From Flavihumibacter fluminis (lineage in GTDB: Bacteria; Bacteroidota; Bacteroidia; Chitinophagales; Chitinophagaceae), in assembly GCF_021491375.1 (NCBI RefSeq), contig NZ_JAKEVY010000005.1, positions 124,001 through 188,000 of the forward strand: DNA of 64,000 nt, written 5' to 3'. The position numbers and the translations under genes are program-made. Below the pieces are notes generated by a model. It was not told where the DNA came from. It saw nothing but the letters and a program-made list of their open reading frames with translations, and ran no database searches. Positions 28,354 through 36,030 of this stretch are shown here, in pieces. How positions within the stretch are numbered: position 1 is the first letter of the stretch; each line of letters begins with the position of its first letter.

Positions 28354-28770
28354 TTAAAAATTGCGGTGTTGTTTCACCCAGTTGGTGATGTATTGCGCGA
28401 TATCAGCAGTATTGGTGCCGGGCGGAAAGAGTTGCCCAACACCCATTTCCTGGAGCTTTTGCATATCATCTTCCGGGATAATGCCCCCGCCTGTAAGCAG
28501 TACATCCTGCATCTCGCGCTCCTTCATTAATTCAATTAGTTTTGGAAAAACAGTCATATGTGCACCGCTGAGAATACTTACTCCGATGGCATCCACATCT
28601 TCCTGGAGGGCGGCGTTTACGACCATTTCCGGGCTCTGGCGCAGTCCGGTATAAATGACTTCCATGCCTGCATCGCGCAGGGCAGTAGCAATAACTTTGG
28701 CGCCGCGGTCGTGACCATCCAGGCCAACCTTGGCAACCAGTACACGTATGGGTCGATTCATGTTATTCAT
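28354..28770 (-). CDS. Stand-alone cobalamin-binding subunit of an acyl-CoA mutase
   Basis: This 138-residue protein is the B12-binding domain only, as found at the C-terminus of methylmalonyl-CoA mutase and in the small subunit of isobutyryl-CoA mutase-type enzymes. The DxHxxG motif is at residues 18-23 (DGHDRG), with His20 the expected lower cobalt ligand. Further signs are [11 protein letters not shown] and [12 protein letters not shown]. The large catalytic subunit is not in the window. The epimerase gene at 16.5 kb and the adjoining crotonase fit carbon-skeleton rearrangement of short acyl-CoAs. An ATG nine bases downstream is an alternative start. Confidence 0.9.
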   Translation of the reverse strand: MNNMNRPIRVLVAKVGLDGHDRGAKVIATALRDAGMEVIYTGLRQSPEMVVNAALQEDVDAIGVSILSGAHMTVFPKLIELMKEREMQDVLLTGGGIIPEDDMQKLQEMGVGQLFPPGTNTADIAQYITNWVKQHRNF

Positions 28771-28824
28771 ATGGCGGGGTAAAGATAGTTAAAACCCAGT
28801 CGGGAAAAGTTGTAGCTTGGTGGG

Positions 28825-29817
28825 ATGAGATACAGGAAATTCGGAAATACCGATCTGCTGGTTAGTGAGGTCGGGTTTGGGGCCTGGGCAATCGGAGGCG
28901 ATGCCATGGTTGGTAACACGCCCATTGGCTGGGGACCCGCAGATGACGAAAGCTCTAAAAAGGCCATTCACCAGGCACTGGACCAGGGGATCAACTTTTT
29001 TGATACCGCTGATTTTTATGGTCTGGGTCATTCGGAGACATTGCTCGGCAATACTATTGGCAGTAATCCCGAAATATTGATTGCTACCAAAGTGGGGCAC
29101 CGTGATGTCAATGACACCATCGTACTGGATTACTCAAAAAACTATATTCTTCAGGCTGTTGAACAAAGTCTGAAACGTTTAAAAAGAGACCGGATCGATT
29201 ATTACCAACTACATTCAGCCCGCCTCAAACATTTTGAAACCGAAGCCTGCATCGAAGCCATGGAGGAATTGAAACAAAGTGGAAAGATCCGGTACTGGGG
29301 TTTATCGCTCAACAGTTTTGAACCTGCTCCGGAAGCGGATTTTCTCCTGCAACATCAGAAGGGATCCGGATTTCAGCTGGTATTTAACCTGATCAACCAG
29401 ATCGCGCTGCCCGTTATGGAAAAGTCGGCTGCTGCCGGATATGGCATCATTGCCCGTATGCCACTGCAATTTGGCTTACTAACAGGCAAGTTTAAACGCA
29501 ATCAACAGTTTGGTAAAAATGATCATCGCAGCTTCCGGCTCAATGAATCTGTACTGGATGCATCATTATCGATCCTGGAAGAAAAAATCTGGCCGCTTTG
29601 TGAAAAGTACAAGACCACCAAAACCGGACTGGCTATGAGTTTTATCCTGAGTTACCCGCAGGTAAGCACAGTGATACCTGGCATTCGTACAAAAGAACAA
29701 GCGATCGAAAATTCCAGTGGCATTGTTCAGCTGGAGGATTCCGATCGCCTGCTATTACAAAATTTATTTAGTACTGACTGGCTTCCGTTGGTGGACCAAA
29801 TGAAAGCGCTGGGCTGA
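28825..29817 (+). CDS. Aldo/keto reductase
   Basis: This 330-residue NAD(P)H-dependent reductase acts on carbonyl compounds in the cytoplasm. The catalytic tetrad is present: Asp60 and Tyr65 in FFDTADFYGLG, Lys89 in LIATKVGH, and His in YYQLHSA (about 133). The end GIRTKEQAIENSS is the family cofactor-binding segment. The N-terminus RKFGNTDLLVSEVGFGAW is typical of the AKR11/AKR12-like group. It is divergent from the B12-binding gene and ends one base before the convergent lipoprotein gene. The substrate is unknown. Confidence 0.92.
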   Translation: MRYRKFGNTDLLVSEVGFGAWAIGGDAMVGNTPIGWGPADDESSKKAIHQALDQGINFFDTADFYGLGHSETLLGNTIGSNPEILIATKVGHRDVNDTIVLDYSKNYILQAVEQSLKRLKRDRIDYYQLHSARLKHFETEACIEAMEELKQSGKIRYWGLSLNSFEPAPEADFLLQHQKGSGFQLVFNLINQIALPVMEKSAAAGYGIIARMPLQFGLLTGKFKRNQQFGKNDHRSFRLNESVLDASLSILEEKIWPLCEKYKTTKTGLAMSFILSYPQVSTVIPGIRTKEQAIENSSGIVQLEDSDRLLLQNLFSTDWLPLVDQMKALG

Positions 29818-29818
29818 G

Positions 29819-30532
29819 TTATTTGATGGTGTAGTCAACCAGATAAGAGGCAGCTGACGTGTAGGTTTGTCCCAACAGACTTAATGAATAATCTGTCTTA
29901 ACCAAACCTATCCCTTTTGCACAATAAAATTGATAGGTTCCCATGGGCATCCAGGTTCCCATCAGATTGTATTCCAAATCAACACTCGTATGAATGATGT
30001 CCTTATAGGTTTTGCCTACCCAGGTTTTAGTAATTCCTTTCGCTGCAATTTTTCCTTTGATGCGTGCTGGAAATCCATTGGCAGTTCCGGCATCTTTGGT
30101 CCAGGTGTATCCTACATTTTCCTTGTCGTTTAAAAAAAGCATATTGATATCAATCGTGGCACCGTTTGCAGCCCCGGCCTCCAGTAACATATAATAGTCA
30201 TTCTTGATATTCCCATAATAAACTGGCACATCATTAATACCCTCTACAACATCATATTGTTTGTAGGAGATGCCAGCAATGGTTTTGGAAACATCCGTTG
30301 CAACCATCACAGTTTTAAAGTTGGTAACAGCACTGTCCTGGTAGGTCCAGCTGGAACCCTTGGTATAAGGCATATAAGAACTACCGGTCGGCGCCGGAGC
30401 ACCAGTTCCAGGTTCATTATTATTTTCTTCTTCCAATGGATTAATTTCCTTCTGGCAGGAAACAAGGACGCCAACTGCCATCAACAAAAAAAATGTCTTC
30501 AGGAAACTGGATAAGGTGTTATTTTTTCTCAT
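29819..30532 (-). CDS. Predicted lipoprotein, unknown function
   Basis: This 237-residue protein has a lipoprotein signal (FLLMAVGVLVSCQKE, Cys about residue 26). A short acidic and Pro/Gly/Ala linker follows (EEENNNEPGTGAPAPTG), then a strand-rich globular part (YMPYTKGSSWTYQDS onward). I do not recognise a named family. It should be anchored in the outer or inner membrane and face outward. It converges on the aldo/keto reductase gene with one base between, and its 5' end lies 29 bases from the end of gltX. Its role is not predictable from neighbours. Confidence 0.7.
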   Translation of the reverse strand: MRKNNTLSSFLKTFFLLMAVGVLVSCQKEINPLEEENNNEPGTGAPAPTGSSYMPYTKGSSWTYQDSAVTNFKTVMVATDVSKTIAGISYKQYDVVEGINDVPVYYGNIKNDYYMLLEAGAANGATIDINMLFLNDKENVGYTWTKDAGTANGFPARIKGKIAAKGITKTWVGKTYKDIIHTSVDLEYNLMGTWMPMGTYQFYCAKGIGLVKTDYSLSLLGQTYTSAASYLVDYTIK

Positions 30533-30561
30533 AGGGCGACAAAATACACTGACAAGTTTGT

Positions 30562-32091
30562 TTATGCAAGATTTTCCAATCCTTTTTTAATGCGTTCAAT
30601 AGTGGATGCTTTACCAATCAACGCTGCAATATCAAAAACAGCCGGACCAAATTTGCCTCCTACCAGCATCAATCGAAGTGGTAATTGCAATTCTCCCACT
30701 TTGATCGCGCGGGCTGTTGCCATTTCTTTAAATGCTGTTTCAATCGAAGCCGCCGACCAGTCATGTAAATCTGCCAGCACGCCCTGCAGGTCCGTAAAGA
30801 ATAAATTCTTGTCCAGGTTCCACTTGGCTTTTACCGGCTCCATATCAGGTGATGCAGGTGCAGCAAAAAAGAAACCTGCCTGCTCCACAAAATCAGGTAA
30901 GAGGGTGCAACGCTCCTTCACAAGGTCTATTATGGTTGCCAGATAACTGTCATCTGTAACCGATAATCCTGCCGTTGTTAAAACATTTTTTACATCTGGC
31001 AGCAAACGCGCTGCAGGAGCAGCTTTGATCCATTCGTGGTTGAACCATTTAGCTTTTTCGAAATCGAATTTGGCGCCGCCTTTATGAACTCGGCTCATAT
31101 CAAAGGAAGCGATCAATTCCTCCATGGTAAAAATCTCTTTACCACTGCCATCATTCCAACCCAGCATGGCCAGCATGTTCACAAATGCTTCCGGCAGGAA
31201 TCCTCTTTCGCGGAAACCCTGTGTGAATTCATTGGTGCGCGGATCTGTCCAGTTCATGGCAAAAACGGGGAAGCCTAACCGATCTCCATCGCGTTTGCTG
31301 AGTTTGCCATTGCCATCGGGTTTTAAAATCAGTGGGAGATGTGCCCATTGGGGCATCTCATCACTCCAGCCCAGGTATTTCCATAATAAGAGATGAACCG
31401 GTGCACTGGGCAACCATTCTTCACCACGAAATGCATGGGTGATTTTCATCAGGTAATCATCCACTACCACAGCAAGGTGATAAGTAGGCATACCATCTTT
31501 TTTCAACAATACTTTATCATCCACTGTACCGGTTGAAAAGCTCACCTCGCCACGAATCATATCTGTGAAAGAAACGGTTTCATTTTCAGGCATTTTAATG
31601 CGTACCACATAGGGAACACCTTCACTGATGAGGCGCTGCACTTCATCCTCTCCCATACTCAGGGAGTTGCGCATCTTCATACGCAACTTGTGATCATACT
31701 GGGGCGATGGGTTCTCTGCAGTTTTAAACTGCGTCCGCATTTCCTCCAACTCTTCGGGTGTATCAAATGCATAATAGGCATATCCATTCGCGATCAGCTG
31801 ATCTGCATATTGACGGTAACTTGCTTTGCGCTCACTCTGGCGATAAGGTGCATAAGGCCCGCCTGCAACCGGACTCTCATCCGGCTCCATACCACACCAG
31901 CGAAGGGTTTCCATGATATAGTCTTCTGCGCCTTCAACAAACCGCGTACTGTCGGTGTCTTCGATTCGCAGAATGAAATCGCCCCCGTGATGGCGGGCAA
32001 ATAAATAATTGAATAATACGGTGCGTACGCCCCCGAGGTGTAAACCTCCTGTGGGACTTGGTGCAAATCGTACTCTAACTTTTCTGGTCAT
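30562..32091 (-). CDS. gltX: Glutamyl-tRNA synthetase
   Basis: This 509-residue class I synthetase charges tRNA-Glu. The HIGH-like region reads FAPSPTGGLHLGG (residues 9-21) and the KMSKS-like loop is NGKLSKRDGDR near residue 265. The length agrees with the bacterial enzyme. The start MTRKVRVRF at 32091 was chosen over a TTG codon nine bases upstream. The polysaccharide deacetylase gene diverges from it, and both have a TAnnTTTG box in the shared gap. Confidence 0.96.
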   Translation of the reverse strand: MTRKVRVRFAPSPTGGLHLGGVRTVLFNYLFARHHGGDFILRIEDTDSTRFVEGAEDYIMETLRWCGMEPDESPVAGGPYAPYRQSERKASYRQYADQLIANGYAYYAFDTPEELEEMRTQFKTAENPSPQYDHKLRMKMRNSLSMGEDEVQRLISEGVPYVVRIKMPENETVSFTDMIRGEVSFSTGTVDDKVLLKKDGMPTYHLAVVVDDYLMKITHAFRGEEWLPSAPVHLLLWKYLGWSDEMPQWAHLPLILKPDGNGKLSKRDGDRLGFPVFAMNWTDPRTNEFTQGFRERGFLPEAFVNMLAMLGWNDGSGKEIFTMEELIASFDMSRVHKGGAKFDFEKAKWFNHEWIKAAPAARLLPDVKNVLTTAGLSVTDDSYLATIIDLVKERCTLLPDFVEQAGFFFAAPASPDMEPVKAKWNLDKNLFFTDLQGVLADLHDWSAASIETAFKEMATARAIKVGELQLPLRLMLVGGKFGPAVFDIAALIGKASTIERIKKGLENLA

Positions 32092-32097
32092 AGGCCG

Positions 32098-32105
32098 CAA
32101 AGATA
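32098..32105 (-). promoter_or_regulatory. Possible -7 box upstream of gltX
   Basis: On the minus strand this reads TATCTTTG, just before the gltX start, leaving a very short leader. A -33 TTG is not evident. Confidence 0.4.
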
Positions 32106-32121
32106 AGCCCGGTGGATTGTT

Positions 32122-32129
32122 TATTTTTG
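32122..32129 (+). promoter_or_regulatory. Possible -7 box upstream of the polysaccharide deacetylase gene
   Basis: TATTTTTG fits TAnnTTTG and lies only four bases before the ATG at 32134, which would give an almost leaderless transcript. No -33 motif is evident. Confidence 0.35.
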
Positions 32130-32133
32130 AGGA

Positions 32134-32781
32134 ATGTTGTACTGGGCGAAAGGAAATAAATTGTTACAAACACTCTATCCGAACTGGATCTGGTCGGTGC
32201 GTACCAAAGAGAAAAAAATCTATCTGAGTTTTGATGATGGTCCGCATCCGGAAATTACACCCTGGGTATTGGATCAGCTAAAAGCTTACAAAGCCAAAGC
32301 AACATTTTTCTGCATTGGAAAAAATGTTGCTGCTTATCCAGAAGTATATCAGCGCATACTCCTGGAAGGACATCGCACGGGTAATCATACCATGAATCAT
32401 TTAAATGGATGGAAGAGTAATACAGCAGATTATTTCAACAACATTCTGGAAGCAGGAAAATACATTGATAGTAAACTGTTTCGTCCGCCTTATGGAAAGC
32501 TCACGCGCTTCCAGGGAAAAGCACTTAGGCAAGCAGGTTATGAAATCATCATGTGGAGTTTGCTGAGTGCTGATTTTGATACCCGATTATCCCCATCGGA
32601 TTGCTGGGAGTTGGTGAAGAAAAATTATCGTGCGGGCAGCATACTTGTATTCCATGATAGTGAAAAGGCATGGCCCCGATTGAAAGAGATTTTGCCGATG
32701 TTTTTAGAGCAGGCAAGCAGGGAAGGGTACACATTTGATGCCCTTGCTATGGGTACTGCTATCAAAAACAGGGTGGAATAA
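32134..32781 (+). CDS. Polysaccharide deacetylase (NodB-like, carbohydrate esterase family 4)
   Basis: This 215-residue protein removes acetyl groups from an N- or O-acetylated polymer such as peptidoglycan or chitin-like glycan. The NodB domain shows the LSFDDGPHPE motif with Asp34 and Asp35, the metal ligands His85 and His89 in GNHTMNH, RPPYGKL, and a late FHDS. No clear signal peptide is visible in the hydrophilic start MLYWAKGNKL, so it may be cytosolic or membrane-associated through a hydrophobic stretch. It is divergent from gltX. The true substrate is unknown. Confidence 0.88.
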   Translation: MLYWAKGNKLLQTLYPNWIWSVRTKEKKIYLSFDDGPHPEITPWVLDQLKAYKAKATFFCIGKNVAAYPEVYQRILLEGHRTGNHTMNHLNGWKSNTADYFNNILEAGKYIDSKLFRPPYGKLTRFQGKALRQAGYEIIMWSLLSADFDTRLSPSDCWELVKKNYRAGSILVFHDSEKAWPRLKEILPMFLEQASREGYTFDALAMGTAIKNRVE

Positions 32782-32831
32782 ATAGGGTAAAAAAATATCT
32801 GAAAAAATAAGGTACCCCCTAAAAAAGAGTT

Positions 32832-32865
32832 GGGCCTGGGTAGAAACCCTGGCCCGTTTTTAATC
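32832..32865 (+). terminator. Intrinsic terminator after the polysaccharide deacetylase gene
   Basis: GGGCC-TGGG pairs with CCC-T-GGCCC across a TAGAAA loop with one T/T mismatch, and five T residues follow at 32857-32861. It lies between two convergent genes. Confidence 0.65.
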
Positions 32866-32908
32866 CGTACCCTATGAAAACTGATTTAAAGGTAAATTAA
32901 ATTTTTAA

Positions 32909-33793
32909 TTACTTCAAAGTAATTTCTCGGGAAACCCCATTTACCGTGATTGTGGCCTTATTGTCACATTCGCCGTTTCCGAAGTCCAGGCTGGCCTTTC
33001 TGCCATTCAGGCGCTGGATTTCCTGGGTGCCGGCACTGATCCAGCGACAGCTGAAAGCCTTTTCCAGGGGGGTGGTGGTGGTGCTCGTCCAGGTACCGGT
33101 TTTATCACCAATAGTAACAGTACCGGAGCCATTGCTGGTAATGGCGAACACATCATCAGTGGGCACATAGGGGGTACCGGAGCCAGAAATCATGGTGAAA
33201 GTGCGAACACGGTTCCAGTTGATCTGGTTGCCGTTCTCCCGGCTAAGTTTCCCATCGATAACCCTGGTTTCGAAGGCCCACTGGTTGGCGGTGCTCTTGT
33301 TTTCGAGGGTATGAGTTCCTTCAACTTTTACTCCATTTACATAATAATTGGTAAAGGTGGTAGTTGCTTTACTGCCTGGCAGGATCATATGGCCGGTATA
33401 AATCGTGCTGAACTTGCCTTTGCGGGTGCGACCATCACGACCGAGGCAGCCTTCGCTACCAAAATCTACAGTAACGGTGATGGGGAAACCATCTCCGGTT
33501 TTGGAGAGGGTCAGGGTAAAGCAGGTGCTTTGCAGCGGGCCGGGTTGATCACTGTTGGCAGATTGGAATACGCCGGTACCTCCAATTGCAACTTGCTGAT
33601 CGGCGCCCATTACATTATTAAATACATCATCATACATAAGTTCAGCTTCCGCTTCCGCTTCCACGGTAGCCTGGGTCAGTTCGGGATCGCGGTCAACCTG
33701 GGTGTCATTGTTTTTGGAGCAGCTTGAAAAGCCGATAACAAGGGCTGCAGTGGCGATCAGGAAGAGTGATTTCTTTGGGTGGTTCATTTTCAT
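32909..33793 (-). CDS. Predicted lipoprotein, unknown function
   Basis: This 294-residue protein has a lipoprotein signal (FLIATAALVIGFSSC, Cys about residue 25) and an acidic low-complexity segment EAEAEAELMYDD (about residues 46-57). A strand-rich body follows with GRTRKGKFSTIYTGH and paired TFTNYYVNG and EGTHTLENK strands. I do not recognise a family name. It is probably surface- or periplasm-facing. It is convergent with the deacetylase gene and divergent from tatD. An ATG two codons downstream is an equally good start. Confidence 0.72.
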   Translation of the reverse strand: MKMNHPKKSLFLIATAALVIGFSSCSKNNDTQVDRDPELTQATVEAEAEAELMYDDVFNNVMGADQQVAIGGTGVFQSANSDQPGPLQSTCFTLTLSKTGDGFPITVTVDFGSEGCLGRDGRTRKGKFSTIYTGHMILPGSKATTTFTNYYVNGVKVEGTHTLENKSTANQWAFETRVIDGKLSRENGNQINWNRVRTFTMISGSGTPYVPTDDVFAITSNGSGTVTIGDKTGTWTSTTTTPLEKAFSCRWISAGTQEIQRLNGRKASLDFGNGECDNKATITVNGVSREITLK

Positions 33794-33887
33794 AAAAGGT
33801 GATTTGTAGTTTCTAAATCTTTACAGTTTAGAAAGGGTTGCATGTAAAACGTTTAAAAAGGAATAAAATTTTCTGGAAATTTGCCGA

Positions 33888-34661
33888 ATGACCTTAATCG
33901 ATACCCATTGTCATTTATATGTAGAGGAGTTTCAGAGCGATGTAAAGCAGGTTGTGGAAGCTGCGCAATCCGCTGGTGTTCAGCGCATTTACCTGCCGGC
34001 GATCGATCATACCGAGCATGAATCCCTGTTGAAACTGGAGGCAGCTTATCCCGGTTATTGCATTGCGATGATGGGATTGCATCCCTGTTATGTGAAGGAG
34101 AACTACGAAGAAGAATTACGAAAGGTAGAGGATTGGCTGGCTAAACGACCTTTTGCAGCAGTGGGAGAAATCGGGCTGGATTTCTATTGGGATCGCAATT
34201 ATGATGTGCAGCAGTACGAAGCATTTCGCCGGCAGCTTGAGCTGGCGAAGCACTATAAGATACCGGTATCCATTCACTCGAGGAATTCCACACTGGAGTG
34301 TATCAAGGAAGTGAAAGCCTTACAGGATGGAGGGCTCAGTGGGGTCTTTCATTGTTTTGGAGGAAGTTATGAGTTGGCAAAGGAAGTGGTGAAGCTGGGG
34401 TTTTATCTTGGTATCGGTGGGGTGTTAACCTATAAGAAAAGTGGATTGCCGGAAGTGTTGAAGCAAATACCGCTGGAGCATATTGTGCTGGAAACCGATG
34501 CTCCTTATTTATCGCCGGTACCGTATAGGGGTAAACGAAATCAGCCCTCCTATCTGTTACCCATAGCCGAAAAGTTGGCGGAGGTGTATGAGAAAACTGT
34601 AGAAGAAATTGGTGAGATTACCACTGCGAATGCCAACAGGCTCTTTCAATACCAGCCTTAA
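33888..34661 (+). CDS. TatD-family metal-dependent hydrolase (DNase)
   Basis: This 257-residue TIM-barrel hydrolase has the metal-binding start DTHCHLY (His7 and His9), GEIGLDFYWD with the metal Glu, HSRNST, and the late ETDAPYLSP with the metal Asp. TatD and its relatives YcfH and YjjV are exonucleases linked to DNA quality control and D-amino-acyl-tRNA-type activities in different members. The length is the family norm. The type I asparaginase gene starts 16 bases after the stop and is likely in the same transcript. Confidence 0.92.
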   Translation: MTLIDTHCHLYVEEFQSDVKQVVEAAQSAGVQRIYLPAIDHTEHESLLKLEAAYPGYCIAMMGLHPCYVKENYEEELRKVEDWLAKRPFAAVGEIGLDFYWDRNYDVQQYEAFRRQLELAKHYKIPVSIHSRNSTLECIKEVKALQDGGLSGVFHCFGGSYELAKEVVKLGFYLGIGGVLTYKKSGLPEVLKQIPLEHIVLETDAPYLSPVPYRGKRNQPSYLLPIAEKLAEVYEKTVEEIGEITTANANRLFQYQP

Positions 34662-34677
34662 CAGCGCGAACTGATAT

Positions 34678-35718
34678 ATGAGAAAAAACAGAAACACCCC
34701 CCGGATACTCATCATCTATACCGGGGGCACCGTTGGTATGGTGATGGATCCACTGACTGGAGCCTTGAAGCCGATTGGATTCAAAGAGATCCGGGATAAT
34801 ATTCCGGAGATTGTGAAGTTGGGGTATGAAGTGGAAGTTCATGCCTTTAATCCGCCGATGGATTCGTCCAATATGACACCTGAAGTTTGGGTGGAGCTGG
34901 CACTGATCATTGAGAAAAATTATGAAGCTTTTGATGGATTTGTGATCCTGCATGGATCCGATACGATGGCCTTTACAGCCTCGGCATTGAGTTTTTTACT
35001 GGAGCATTTATCCAAGCCGGTGGTGCTAACCGGATCGCAGCTGCCGATAGGGGAGATCCGGACCGATGCGAAGGAGAATATCATCACAGCGTTGGAAATT
35101 GCTGCAGCGCGTAAGGGCAGCAGAGCAATTGTGCCGGAGGTATGTATCTATTTTGATTACAGTCTGTTTCGCGGGAACCGCGCGAAGAAGTACAATGCGG
35201 AGAAGTTTGAAGCTTTTTATTCGATGAATTATCCGGCATTGGCGGAAGCGGGGATCAATATCAAGTATAAAAAGGAGTTTTTGCTGAAGCATCCGGAGCA
35301 GCCATTGAAGGTGCACAAGAAACTGGATCCGGCGGTGGCGGTGTTGAAGATATTTCCGGGAATTACAGAGGCAACGGTAGAGGCGGTGTTGCAGACCCCG
35401 GGGGCGAAGGCGGTGATCCTGGAAACCTTTGGCAGTGGCAATGCGACTACGGCGCCCTGGTTTCTGGCGGCGGTAAAAAGGGCAATCGACAGAGGTATGA
35501 CCATCATTGATATCACCCAATGTGATGGCGGATCGGTGGAGTTGGGCATGTATGAAACAAGCCGGGCGCTGAAGGAGATGGGGGTGGTGTCTGGTTATGA
35601 TATGACCTTTGAAGCGACCCTGGCCAAGCTGATGTTTTTGTTGGCGCAAAAGCCCTCCCGGCGCAGGCTGCATGAATTATTGGAAACTTCCTTACGGGGG
35701 GAATTGACGAATCCCTGA
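34678..35718 (+). CDS. Type I (cytoplasmic) L-asparaginase
   Basis: This 346-residue enzyme hydrolyses asparagine to aspartate and ammonia. The first catalytic Thr is Thr15 or Thr18 in IIYTGGTVGM, and the second motif HGSDTMAFTASALSF is near residue 95. No signal peptide is present, which separates it from periplasmic type II enzymes. The length fits. It is coupled to tatD upstream. The 3' end overlaps the -33 element of the tRNA-Ser promoter. Confidence 0.93.
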   Translation: MRKNRNTPRILIIYTGGTVGMVMDPLTGALKPIGFKEIRDNIPEIVKLGYEVEVHAFNPPMDSSNMTPEVWVELALIIEKNYEAFDGFVILHGSDTMAFTASALSFLLEHLSKPVVLTGSQLPIGEIRTDAKENIITALEIAAARKGSRAIVPEVCIYFDYSLFRGNRAKKYNAEKFEAFYSMNYPALAEAGINIKYKKEFLLKHPEQPLKVHKKLDPAVAVLKIFPGITEATVEAVLQTPGAKAVILETFGSGNATTAPWFLAAVKRAIDRGMTIIDITQCDGGSVELGMYETSRALKEMGVVSGYDMTFEATLAKLMFLLAQKPSRRRLHELLETSLRGELTNP

Positions 35719-35733
35719 GAAACCCTATATTTG
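35704..35733 (+). promoter_or_regulatory. Promoter of tRNA-Ser(GGA)
   Basis: TTG at 35704-35706 lies 19 bases before TATATTTG at 35726-35733, an excellent match to the Bacteroidota -33/-7 pattern. The -33 box is inside the last codons of the asparaginase gene. The leader then carries a perfect 7-bp hairpin, ATCCGCC/GGCGGAT with a GAA loop, at 35760-35776. Confidence 0.7.
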
Positions 35734-35784
35734 CGTCCCGATTTTACCGGTCGGGTGGCATCCGCCGAAGGCGGATAAAAGTTT

Positions 35785-35872
35785 GGAGAGATGTCCGAGT
35801 GGTTGAAGGAGCACGCCTGGAAAGTGTGTATACCTCTAAAGGGTATCGCGGGTTCGAATCCCGCTCTCTCCG
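35785..35872 (+). tRNA. tRNA-Ser(GGA)
   Basis: An 88-base class II tRNA folds fully. The acceptor GGAGAGA (35785-35791) pairs with TCTCTCC (35865-35871), and the discriminator is G. The anticodon stem CACGC/GTGTG encloses the loop CTGGAAA, giving anticodon GGA, which reads UCC and UCU. The long variable arm TACCT...AGGGTA is typical of serine tRNAs. The T loop is TTCGAAT. The 3' CCA is not encoded, as is common in this phylum. Confidence 0.97.
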
Positions 35873-35899
35873 CAAAAAGTAAAAGAGAAAGAAGTGAAA

Positions 35900-35930
35900 G
35901 CCTGCAAAAGAAATATTTGCAGGCTTTTTT
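35900..35930 (+). terminator. Intrinsic terminator after tRNA-Ser
   Basis: GCCTGCAAA at 35900-35908 pairs with TTTGCAGGC at 35916-35924, a perfect 9-bp stem, followed by six T residues. Confidence 0.85.
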
Positions 35931-35977
35931 ATTATACTCTTGGAGGTAAAAATATTTTATTAAGCGGCAAATATTTA

Positions 35978-36007
35978 TTGAAAAACAATAAATACACATT
36001 ATTTTTG
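35978..36007 (+). promoter_or_regulatory. Promoter of the esterase gene
   Basis: TTG at 35978-35980 is followed after 19 bases by TATTTTTG at 36000-36007, matching the Bacteroidota consensus. The ATG at 36031 follows 23 bases later, giving an ordinary short leader. Confidence 0.65.
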
Positions 36008-36030
36008 TTTTGATCGAAAAACTGATCAAC

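Noticed and set aside
35026-35673. Minus-strand frame of 215 codons inside the asparaginase gene
   Set aside because: It is antisense to a well-supported enzyme and very rich in Arg and Gln, as expected of a shadow frame.
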